NCBI GenBank assembly: GCA_013398295.1
Contig: VZSF01000978.1
Location: forward strand, 1,116,001 to 1,180,000
Length of the DNA: 64,000 nucleotides
Direction: 5' to 3'
From: Chionis minor
Taxonomy: Eukaryota; Chordata; Aves; Charadriiformes; Chionididae
A program made the position numbers and the translations under genes. This document shows, piece by piece, positions 1 through 10,067 of the stretch (the first letter of the stretch is position 1; every line of letters starts with the position of its first letter). The notes beneath the pieces are model-generated. The model made no database searches. It was not told where the DNA came from and saw only the letters and a program-made list of their open reading frames with translations.

Positions 1-1234
1 GGCTATTGCCTGACCTTTAAAAAACACTGGTTCCCAGTGAATCATCCTGCCACTGACATCATTGGGTTGTCTCCTCAAGTCTGTTTCTACACATGCAGCA
101 GCTGGCAATAACAGAGCTGTGGGCCTTGCATTTTCATGAGGCAGCTTTTTTCCCTTGTTTCTTAAGGTAAATAAAGTATAGCAATTAGAAGCAACTGGAA
201 GAGAAATTTATCATCATGTCCACTGTGCTTGTAGAGAGAAAATCATTAACAAGAATGAGAGCTGCATGAACCTCTATCTGAAAACTCAATGTGGCATCAA
301 AACACAACATTTTAAAGTATTGAAGCTTTTTCTTCTTTTTCTTCACAGTTATTTAAATGTGTTGTTCTGGCTTCCACAAAGATAAAGTGTCTAACCATCA
401 GAAAAAAATCTCTGGCTACTTATATCTTGACCTGGGTCACACAGGTCTGGAAATCTCAGACAAAGACAACTTTAGGAATACTTCCAGAGAGATCCTAGAA
501 ATGGATGGAAACACTGCTCCTGTGTGTTTGTCCAATCTCACAATTAAACACTCTGCTGGGTTAGAATTGATATAGGAAAAGCTTTTGCCATGCAAATATA
601 ACAAAGATGTAAAAGAGAGATCCATAGTTATTTGTGAACATTACAAGGTTCATAGTTATACTGTGGATATTATCCCACCATCAAAACCTAAGAATCTGCT
701 AAATTCATGGCACTATTTTGTGTCATAAACCATTGGAAGAGAAGACAGTGGCAAAACATAAGCTGCATTCTGCACTTATCCTCCTCTCCATCTCTGCCCT
801 AACCATTTTTTAGGCCAAAGTAGATGATGAAGAGAAAGAAGTAAAAGTGACCTAAAATTTATTGCCTTCTCTGGAGTCAGAAAAGTAAAGAAAAACATTT
901 GTTTTCAACCTTCAATATAATTTCTAATAGATATGATGGGGTTATGCAGTTTGTGTAAGACCTACATACCTGACTTGTGTCCTCCAACTGAGTCTGAAGA
1001 ATCTTCTGATTGTTGACAGACTGTATATGGAAGAGAAATGAAAACAGGAATTTAGGGCAAGTGAAGATCAAGAAAATGCAGCATATAGAAGAATGTCAAA
1101 TTAATGCCTCTTTCTTCTCATTGATGTTTGTGTCTGAACTTACTGAAAATCGATTCATCTAGGTTGTCTATTTAGGTCACCTAGGTCACTGACTCCAATC
1201 AGAAGTAGTATCCCCTTACAACTAGCAAACAGCA
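1..1234. other. Non-coding, no feature seen
   Basis: AT-rich sequence with only short open frames on both strands, none resembling a known protein. I see no repeat tail, splice-bounded exon or RNA gene. Confidence 0.6.
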
Positions 1235-3060
1235 GTAAATTTTGTGTTCCCCAGTAATTTCACTGATTTTCACTAATGATTTCACTCATTTTGCTGTTCT
1301 TATCACTGCTACATCAATCTTTAGGAACCCTTTTCTTATTTGTAGATTAAATTTATTCATAGACAGTTCGTATCTGTTTATTCTCATACCAACATTTTCT
1401 TCTGGTTTAAAATGGCTCCTCTTCTTCCCTGATTTTTATTCCCTTGGCATATTTATAGAGAATAGCAATATTCCCTCTCTGCCTTTATTTTGCTAGGCTG
1501 GGTAAGGCAAATTTTCTTCTACTGTCTCTTGAGCAATAAATTCATCATTCTGCTATTCATATAGTAGCTCCTTTTTGCATCTGTTTCAGGTTGATTTAAT
1601 CTTTCTTGACTATGGCTTTCCAGAATTGTCAGTGTTGTAAAACATTATTACTGGCATGTTTGGAAAGTTTCCCACATCCAGCATATATTTAATTGTGGGA
1701 AATGAGTATCTATTTTATCCTTTTGTCAACATTGTCCTGTAGTTTAAATAGCTTCCTTCCCTGGTGTTTATCCTTCTGTTTTATTCCTAGGTAGCAACCA
1801 TCTGACTTCTCAGCTTGTGTTTTGCTTGGCTTAACCACCTACACTCTTTTGCTCTTCTTTCACAACTGGATATCCGTTTTCTTAATAATTTTACCAGTTT
1901 TCCTTTCCTTTCCTTTTTTTGCTGTCATCTAAATTCATCTTTCTTGCAGGTGATGAGACTCAGTATCACAGTATTGCAAACAACACCTCCCCATGACTTT
2001 GCTATTAACACTCCCATATGTCTTCTGATATATCCAAAGAGAACATTTTGCTTTAATGATGGCATCATACCAGTGGCTCACAATCATTTTGGGACTGACA
2101 GATATATTCAGATAGTTTTCCTTCCCTTTCTGCTCTGGCCAGTGAGATCCCAGGGCATTGCAGAAATTATCGACATTTGTGCCCAGGTGCACAATGTTAA
2201 ACAGTAGCTCATTTTGCCCTTTTCCTATCCCCCTGAATCTTCTGACATCTAATTCTTCATGTGTAATAGTCCAAAGCTGATATCTATTGCTGTGTTTGTG
2301 TCGCCAGTTCCTCTTTTTCTGTTCCAAGATCAGGATCATTCACAAAAATAAAATATCAGGTTGCTCCTGAGACTTTCTTAAAAAAGAAAATCCACCAGTG
2401 ATTGTTTTACAGCCCAACAATCCTTGTTCTAACAGTACCTTTTTCTTTTGATTTAGCTTTAGACACCTTCTTAATGGTTTCATGCTTTTGGCTAATCTAC
2501 ATCTTCCTGCACAGAACCAGTAATTCCTCACACAACTTCATAACTGAAATCACTTACATAATTCTGGCTAGATCAGATGTGTTCCCTTTGCACAGGAAAA
2601 AAAAATACAGAAAGAAAACAGATTATCCTGGCAGTACCTACATTTAATAAGCCCTTGTAATATCCTCTTCCTCAGTCTTGTCAATGATTCTTTCTCTTAA
2701 TTCTTAACATACTTCCAAGGTCTGATCCATGGATTTCTTGCTTCTCTTCTCTACCTTTCTCTTCTCTTTCTGCCTAAAGGCATCGCATTTTCTTCTTTCC
2801 AGTTTTGTGCCATTGCCAATTTGAAGTGCAGATTCATTTGCCAGTTCTTCAGGGGTTCTGGGCTGGAGATTATCTACTCCACTTCACTTAAAAGCATTCA
2901 ACTCTCTGAGTTGCCTTTCCTCTCAAGTTCAGTCTCTAATTCCAAACTCTCATCCCCATTAACTCTATTCTTTTTGTCTTCATGCATATCATTAGTTACA
3001 TTTAAAATTGTTTATCCAATGCCCTCTTCCCTCTGGCATTTCTTATACTGATTGGGAGGC
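1235..3060. other. Pyrimidine-rich (plus strand) non-coding block
   Basis: The plus strand is visibly rich in T and C for about 1.8 kb, with many CTTTCT, TTCTTT and CTCTTC runs, unlike the flanks. A decayed LINE fragment lies inside on the minus strand. The rest may be further decayed minus-strand retroelement sequence or just a biased stretch; I recognise nothing else in it. Confidence 0.45.
1935..2230 (-). pseudogene. Ancient CR1-superfamily LINE reverse-transcriptase fragment
   Basis: The minus-strand translation carries a series of short blocks in the order expected of the RT-to-thumb part of CR1/L3 ORF2: FNIVHLGTN (family pattern FNxxKCKVxHLG), an ALGS block, then ISVSPKMIVSHWYDAIIKA (family pattern LGVxVDxKLxxSxQCxxxxKKA). 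The 134-codon frame starts upstream and continues past the recognisable part, where similarity fades. It encodes no functional enzyme: catalytic motifs are absent and spacing has drifted. Old age fits the low identity and the absence of a recognisable 3' tail. Which CR1/L3 subfamily it belongs to cannot be told by eye, and chance resemblance is not excluded. Confidence 0.45.
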
Positions 3061-5740
3061 TCCTGAGCTTTCAGCCATCCATTTTTTCCATTTGGTCAGT
3101 TTTCTCTACACCCTGATGGCAATTTCTGAGAATGCACTTTTCTTTAGTGGGCACTAAAGACTACTGAACTGAACAATATTTTTAAACATGCACCAAATCC
3201 TACTTAAAGTATCCTGAGGGAAGGTTGCCTTTTGAAATGTTCCTCTCTGTCTGGATTTCCCTGGATTCTATCTTTACAAGAACAGAACATGTCTCTTGTC
3301 ACTCAAGCTCCATTCTGGGGGTGGTAACTCAGAAGGCTTATGGCCCAGCAAAAAATAATCCCGGGAAATCAATGTTGATGGCAGTTTTCCCAGCTTCAGA
3401 AAAAGACTTCTTGTGATATGCAAATAATGGAAGTTTTGATTCACTGCCATGGAAAGAAAATAAATGAATAAAAGTAACTGGTTCTAGTTTATTAAAACAT
3501 TTTATTGTTGTTGTTGTTCCCTTTTACTCCAGTAATGCTTAAATGCCAGCTCAGACGTGGGTCTTTTTGTGTTTCAGACTGTAAAGCATTCAATGAATGA
3601 CAATGTCTGTCCTCAAAAGGCTAATCCTGTGCAGTGGTAAGGTACCTCCAGTGACTTCAGCAGGATTTGAATATTCCTCCATGCCTTCCGGAGTCCAACT
3701 GACAAACACAGCCAAGGACCTGTGCACTGGGCAAACACTTTTGCATTTCAGGGGCTTTCTGAAGGAGAAAGGCTGTAGAACAGAGGAAAGTTAGGTATAT
3801 GCATGTGTGTGAGAGAAAAAGATAAGCTTTCTGTAGATTTAATGTAATATAATAGCAAGTCTCATTTCTCTACAGGCTTTCTAAAATCTCATTTTAGTTT
3901 CTTGTATCTGCTTATGGTAACCTGATCAAACCAGTGGGAGCTCTGCAGCGTTCTGAGCACCACATGGGGCACAAAAGCCTCCAGTTTCATCAACACGTTC
4001 CTTTCCACTGACAGCATGGGAATGGTTTAGGAAATAACTTTAGTTGCCATGAATTAAAACCCTGTCTTATAAAACCCTTTATTTCCTTGAATCTCGGAGT
4101 AAGCTGGACATTTAATTACAAAGAAGAAAATAATCACAACGACCTATCAGCCTTTGCAATTTCCTTATCTGTGTTGATGACTTCCAGGGGATGGAATAAT
4201 TTATTAGATTCTCCAGCATTGGCAGCATATTATTCCCTTTTCATCAATGTTGCATATATAGAGATAGTTATTTGAGAATGATTTCTGGAGATAGGGATAA
4301 AAAATTACTTGTGCAGTGGCCACTGAACACATGTAAATGAAACTAATTATAAAGTGTATTGCTCCTCATGGACCAAATAACACCCTGTGTGGTTCCACTG
4401 GTCCTCTGCGCTCATTTGTTGAAAATCTATTAATAAGAGCATATTTTAATTTGTAAATCATTATCTCCACAGCTCATCTAGCACAGAAAGAAGGGAGGTA
4501 GCCAAACCAGCTCTGTGTAATACAAGACATTGTAACTCTGAGTAAATCTACTTACTAGCTTTGTCCTTATTTCAGAAAAAGAAAATGTCTGTGCAAGGCT
4601 TTCTAACACTCCACTGTTCATTTCTTTTACTACAAATGGCAAGCAGAGGCTCCTATCACATCACAACGCAATACCTGGATGCCAATGTTCCACAAATACT
4701 TCCGTACTCAAGCAATTATTTACTGTTTTGCTCTCTTAGTTCTTCCAAAAACCTTAATTTACAGCTCATGAAGCACGTTTATCACAGATGCATCTTCAGG
4801 GAGGGGGAGGAAGGCTGATACAAGATAGCAGCTGAAGCTTTGTCAGCTGATGGATTTTTTTAAATCATTGGCCCCACTTAAGTAGTACTACCACTTCTAC
4901 CACTAACAGAGTAGATCTAACACATGAAACCATGCAACAAAAGACAGGTTATGACTGGACTAGCAAACGTATTTATTTAAGGCTACCTGTGGCAGTCCCC
5001 AGGAAAGAGCCCGTGATATGGATCTCAGTGTCTACATCTGTGTTATCTGTCTTCAGCTTTCATCTTAATTTTAAGCCTGTGATTTATCTTCTGAGACAAC
5101 TCATCGTTTCTGTAATTACAGGCTTGAGGTGACCAGAGTTTTTAAAAATGTCTGAGGATTTGTGTTTGTTTCCTCTACAAGAACCAGGTGAGACATTTTC
5201 AAAAGGCTGTTTTTCAAAAGGCTGGCTGAGAACCTTATGGAAAAAGGGTTCCCTTTATTACTTTTCAAGCCAGACCCCCAAAACTTAAGGCATCCAAAAT
5301 TTTAGACATCCAAAAGCTAATGTCCCTTTTAAAATATTCAGACATGTAGTTGGTGATTATGTCAAATGAATATTCATCTTACTTGCTTTTTAAAAGATCA
5401 TCTATGCTCAGTCATGGCAAAAAGTATGTGACAGAATTTTTCTTCTAATCAGTCGCTGAACTGGGATTCGAGTTTGGATAAGAGCCATGAAAACAATTGA
5501 AATTAATATAGTCAGAACTGCCGGATAGTACAGTCAGTAATTTTTACAGTCCTCCCCAACTTCTTTAAGCATCTGGGCTCCCATTGAGCAGGGCAATTCA
5601 ACAGCTTAAAATATGCATCTATGTGTTTTGCCGTAGTTCAACAAAGGACCTCCCAGATGCACCACCACAGGAGAAAAAACATTGGTAAACAAACAGAGTC
5701 CCCACACCTTGTGGTTTCAGGTATTTTATCGATTTCTTAG
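3061..5740. other. Non-coding, no gene seen
   Basis: Unique-looking AT-rich sequence. It contains a tiny (TTG)n run at 3505-3518. Open frames are all under 90 codons, have no recognisable domain and are scattered across frames. Confidence 0.55.
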
Positions 5741-5800
5741 AAAGATATATACATAGTCTATACATATATGAGTGTGTGCTTGTCTGTGTGTGTATACTTA
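5741..5800. repeat. TA/TG-rich simple sequence
   Basis: Short low-complexity stretch of TATATACATA and GTGTGTG motifs, imperfect and probably not highly variable. Confidence 0.5.
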
Positions 5801-5986
5801 TCCCTCTCTAAAATTGCTATACAGCAAGCAGCACAAGAGAGAATATCTGAAGCTGTCCAAGTGAGAAGCAGCATATGTACCTACCACATGGCGTAGGAAG
5901 TATTATCAGCCAAGATCTCCTTTGCCAGTGAATGATACTGCATCTTAGGAACCAAAATCTACTTCGGGGACAGGGATCAAATTAAC

Positions 5987-6035
5987 TCATAGAATCATAG
6001 AATGTTAGGGGTTGGAAGGGACCTCTGGAGATCAT
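5987..6035 (-). mobile_element. Outer CR1, 3'-terminal part (split by the inner CR1)
   Basis: This starts with the reversed CR1 tail (TCATAGAATCATAG) and continues with GTTGGAAGGGACCTCTGGAGATCAT, which matches the first ~50 bp of the minus-strand copy beginning near 16079. It stops exactly where that copy would continue with the 'TCTGGTCCAACC' segment. The continuation reappears about 1.26 kb further on, so this is the 3' end of an older CR1 interrupted by another CR1. Confidence 0.75.
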
Positions 6036-7295
6036 AGAAGCATAGAACCACTTGGGTTGGAAGAGACCTTTAAGACCGTTGAGTCCAACCATAAATCTAC
6101 ACTGCCAAAACCACCCCTAAACCATGTCCCTCAGCACCACGTCTACCTGACTTTTAAATACCTCCAGGGATGGCGATTCCACCACTTCCCTGGACAGCCT
6201 GTTCCAATGCTTGATAACCCTTTCCGTAAAGAAGTTTTTCCTAATATCCAACCTAGACCTCCCCTGGCGTAACTTGGATCCGGTTGGCATATGGGACCCT
6301 CTGTTCCTCTCAAAAGGGAATCACCTACAACAATTACCCTTCTTTTTTTCTTGGCAGAGGCAGTCCTAATATGCGGGACAGACTGCCTCGTCCCAGGCGA
6401 CCCCCCAGAAGAACCTTCACCGACGTTCTCGCTTGCCTGACCCTCGAGTTCCAGGGCCCCGTACCTGTTGTGTAAAGGCAGCTGGGACGGTGAGGGAGGC
6501 CGGGGGGGGCTCACCCGCCTCCCCGAGCAGGGACCTGTTTCCATTTTCCCTCGTCACTTCGCTCCCCCCCGTCTGCCTGGTGGCAAGAGGGAAGGGGACC
6601 CTTTGCTTCCTGCGGGCCCTCTCCCTGCTGCTCTGGCCTCAGGCCGTGGCTCCACCAACCCATCTCCCTCTCACACTCTCTGATGCTCCTCAGCCTTTCC
6701 ACCTCCTCTCCCAGCTCCGCCACCGGGCTGAGCAGATCGTTCCCCTGGTGGCACCGCACACAGGCGCTGCCTCTGCTGTCCCCAGGGACAGGGACAGGCT
6801 CAGGCACCCCCTGCAGCCAGAGACCCGCACGGCCGCCCGTTTGCCTGGAAGCTCTCTCTGGGTCGCCACGCTCCTCCTCACAACAGCTTTCGGACGAGCG
6901 GCCACCACGACTGGTGTTGGCTTTTTGGGTTTTTTCCCCCCCCTCTTCTCTCTTCCCCCCCTGCGAGGGCAGTGGCCACCAATTCAGTCCGCCCCTCGAG
7001 CCAGAAAGGGACACCAGTTGCCCCCAGCGGACGTACCCAAACGCCAGCCGCGGTGCCGGGGGCGCAGGGACCGGTCGCGGCGCTCCCGAGGCCCGTTTAA
7101 AGCTGCCGCGGGCGGCGCTGGCTCCGCCCCCGCCACGTCACCGCCCTCCCACGCGGTGCCGGCACGAGCTCGCCGGTTTTCCCGCCCTCCAGAGCCCCCG
7201 AAACGAGCCCTTGGCCGGTCCTTTTCGCCGCGATTCCCTCCCCCGGCGCGCACTTACCTGCACCGGAGCCGGTCTCCTGGGCGAGTCAGTCACCC
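6034..7295 (-). mobile_element. Inner CR1 retrotransposon, internally deleted, retaining 5' region, partial ORF1 and 3' end
   Basis: CR1 is a non-LTR retrotransposon copied by target-primed reverse transcription; most genomic copies are 5'-truncated tails. Read on the minus strand, this copy has about 280-300 bp of very GC-rich 5' sequence, an ORF1 remnant, then an abrupt jump near 6268-6280 to the last ~240 bp (ORF2 C-terminus and 3' UTR, with GGTCTAGGTTGGATATTAGG), ending in a degenerate CATAGAA-type tail. Nearly all of ORF2 (endonuclease and RT, normally about 3 kb) is missing, so it cannot move by itself. Having both ends, it may be a copy of a deleted source element or have suffered a later deletion. 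It lies within another CR1. Confidence 0.8.
6275..7014 (-). pseudogene. CR1 ORF1 remnant (coiled-coil-like segment and GDSL-esterase motif), frameshifted
   Basis: Two overlapping minus-strand frames together resemble CR1 ORF1. The first (6511-7014) contains a CVRCHQGNDLL segment and a heptad-like stretch VAELGEEVERLRSIRECE, typical of the ORF1 N-terminal coiled coil. The second (6143-6544) begins METGPCSGRR, continues through LHNRYGALELEGQ, and reaches [17 protein letters not shown], where GDSL is the nucleophile block of the SGNH/GDSL esterase-like domain described in CR1 ORF1. A frameshift near 6530 separates them. The esterase domain stops about 15 residues after GDSL, at the internal deletion; the remaining codons read ORF2/3'-UTR sequence out of frame. 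The downstream catalytic blocks are absent, so this is a dead remnant. The true ORF1 start is not determined. Confidence 0.7.
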
Positions 7296-7330
7296 AGTCC
7301 AATCGCCCTGCCAGGGCAGGTCCACCTGCA
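6435..7330. promoter_or_regulatory. GC- and CpG-rich block: CR1 5' region, possible promoter
   Basis: About 0.9 kb of GC-rich, CpG-containing sequence in an otherwise AT-rich window. It overlaps the ORF1 remnant and the 5' region of the inner CR1. Full-length LINEs carry an internal promoter in the 5' region, so residual minus-strand promoter activity is plausible. That is inference: no TATA box or mapped start supports it. A host-gene CpG island is less likely because the block is bounded by CR1 sequence. Confidence 0.4.
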
Positions 7331-7336
7331 GCAGGT
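7296..7336 (-). mobile_element. Outer CR1, continuation beyond the inner insertion
   Basis: AGTCCAATCGCCCTGCCAGG followed by GCAGGTCCACCTGCAGCAGGT closely matches the segment after 'GATTATCTG' in the CR1 near 16130 (GGTCCAACCCCCTTGCCAGA, then GCAGATCCACCTACAGCAGGT). Joined to the piece ending at 6035, it gives one continuous CR1 3' UTR of about 90 bp. Similarity ends here, so the outer copy is a short 5'-truncated tail. Confidence 0.7.
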
Positions 7337-10030
7337 AAATCCTGCCTGCTCCAAACTACCTCTCTCTGTCCCTCTGTCCTCTCTCCTTCACCACCTGCAG
7401 TTTTCAATAATCATAACACTACTGGGGCTTTTTACCATTAACATGATCCTTTGTGCTTTCTTCTTTAATAACTGTCTTGCCACACCTCCATATTTTTCCA
7501 AGGTCTAAAGGGCAGATGTCATTTGGGCAAATCCACTGAACAGGCACCCGCATGAAATGGCAGTTTATAAAAATTAATTAAACGTTAGGTTTAGTCTCAC
7601 TGTCGGACTAACGACACACCCCTGCTGTCAGTGACATACAATGAGTTGTCAGGAATAAAGCTGTTTGGGGTGGAAGACTTACACATCAACCAGTTATGAT
7701 CTTATTTGTCCACACTGCGTCTTGTCCCAAAGCACTGAAATTCACAAAAATACAGCTACCGACTGAGTTGCTGATATGATGATGCAAGCTGATGCAGACT
7801 GACACTATGAACTACTCAGCACGGGGGGAATCAAAGAATCTCTTCAAGGGTTTATCTTACTCTCAATGTGTAGAGCTCTACCGTTGCCCACTCGTCGTGC
7901 TGGAGGAAGGATTGTGCCTGCAGTAAGTACTACAAAGTGACCTGGCAGTTCGGCATCAGCTCTCCTGTTCCTAGCTTGGCCTATGGATGGCCTGCTTGAT
8001 TGTCCTCAAGAAGGACAAGCTATTAATGAAATTATTTACAGATCTCCCCCAGCTTTATCAAGGGGATACGTCTCAGTGCACGGTCTGTGATGAAATGAAC
8101 AGCTTTTGTGAAGGATGGGTGCAAACAAAGGGAAGAGATAAAATATTGGCAGAGGGAAATAGCCCAGTGGTGCAATACTGAAAAGGGAAGTATTGAATGA
8201 AGTGTTCCTGTCACCCACAGGCTAGCTGAGGAGAAGCACCATGAAAAGTATTTTTAAAAAAGTAAATATGTGTAACAAATTGCTCTGACACCCTGACACC
8301 TTGGCTGAAAACCAAGATAACTTCCAGGCAATAAATCATATTTCCAAAGAACTGAATTTCTTGCATTTGTGCCAGATACGTGCTGGCTGTGATTATGGTA
8401 AAGTATAGGCTAAATCTAGAATTCAAAAATTTTAGTTTGTTTGCATCTTCTTGCCAATCATAAATGCTGTCTTTTAGCTCTACTTCCTAGCATTTCCCTT
8501 TTGTGGTGACTGCTGCTTTGTTGCATATCCAATAAAGTGCTATCTGGGAAAACTCTGGAGGCAACATGAGGTAGAAGAGTGGTCCAAACCTATTCGAGGG
8601 TCCACTGAACACTGATACCTCAATGGGTAGAAATTTGTGCTTCTCTTTCTCAAAGCTGCATTCTGCAATGCTCACCTGGAGTGTGCATAGAACACTAAAT
8701 TTGTGCCAAATCACAGAAATTATGGTGGTTGTCTTCACTCCTATTGAAGCTCCATTTTATTTTATCCAACACATTGTTTCAGAGATGACTGTTCTGTCTT
8801 TCACATGGTTATTGCCTGCAGCCAGGACCATTTAGTTCTAACAAATACCCTATTTCATGCACGAAACACCTAAAGCTTATTACCCATCACTGGCTGCATA
8901 AAATTATAGGCTGTCAGTATGTGTTAGGTGAGTCCATCTGGAGAAGATAAAAGAACCACGAATGAAACTGGGTTTAACATTCCAGATAAACTGTCTTTTA
9001 ACAATAAAAAAAAGAAAAACAGACCAAAGATTGGTTGTGCTCTTTCTCTTTATGCAAACTAGGGAAGACTGCAAAGACCTATTGGATACTGCAGTTGGCT
9101 TCCTAGCTGTTTCAGAATTGTATTTCTCAGATGTTTTTTCATTTGAGTTAGGTCTTCCTTGCCCAAAGGGTGGTCCCTCTTCTATTATTTATTGCAGCAT
9201 TCTGACCCTTGTCTTTTAGCAAGACAAAGGGGAATAAGATCTGAAAAATAACAACAAACTTGGTCTGGCTGGAAGCAAAGAGTATTAACGGTCCTGGGAA
9301 GAAAATCCTTTTCACAAACTTTATGGAAAAGTAAGAAAAAATAGGAAAAATGCATTTCTTTGGAAAGGAACGTCAGACGTACTCTCATTCATGTCAGTAG
9401 GTCTGAATGTAATGATTAATGCATGTTAATACCCCTTAATACTTCTTTGGGAGCATAGATATACAAAAAAATTGTCCTAAATTATGTTTACACCCATTTC
9501 AAGAGCCTTTTACTGAGGAAAGAAATGTAAAGGTGCTGTACAGGGATTAACAGTCCATTACTGCATGAATTTTCCTATTTACTACTGGGAAGAAGAATGG
9601 AAAACTTGCATTAGGACTTCTGAGAATTTGAGTTAAACCAAGTATATGATGTTCACTGTGAAGTTCATCAAAATCATAAGACTATCTAGGTGCCAATGTA
9701 TTAGCAGAGCACTCAGCTTTGTTTCATCTAGATGTGAAACCATGATGCTTGTTTTTCTATTATTTCCTTCAAATGGAGATGGAGGAAACTCACAGACTTG
9801 GAGATGGAGCGACTTTAAGGTCTAAAAAATCTACCTCTGATTCTTGGAAACAGAGATCATTTTTCCATTCTGTAATCCGTTTANTGCCTCATCTCTTTTC
9901 TACTCTGTTACCTCCCTTTCTTATGCCACAGGCAAGGATACAAAGCCATATTAGAATCCTAGAAAATCCAATCCATGATATCTATGCAAAATATATAGAT
10001 CACACTCAATAAAGGTGGTTTAAAAAAAAC
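7337..10030. other. Non-coding, no gene seen
   Basis: AT-rich sequence with no recognisable repeat family. An ambiguous base (N) at 9884 marks a draft-assembly uncertainty. Open frames are below 90 codons and resemble no protein family I know. Confidence 0.55.
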
Positions 10031-10067
10031 CCAAACCAACCAGCCAACCAACCAACCAACCAACCAA
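10031..10067. repeat. (CCAA)n microsatellite
   Basis: The last 24 bp (10044-10067) are six perfect CCAA units; the preceding 13 bp are an imperfect lead-in after an A run. This is a tetranucleotide repeat and probably polymorphic. Confidence 0.9.

Noticed and set aside
6433..7338. 301-codon plus-strand open frame, the longest in the window, plus a 252-codon overlapping one
   Set aside because: They lie antisense to the GC-rich CR1 5' region and ORF1. Low stop-codon density in GC-rich sequence explains the length; proline/arginine-rich translations show no domain.
7770..7805. C/D-box snoRNA-like motifs (ATGATGA with several CTGA)
   Set aside because: Boxes are far too close and no terminal stem is visible.
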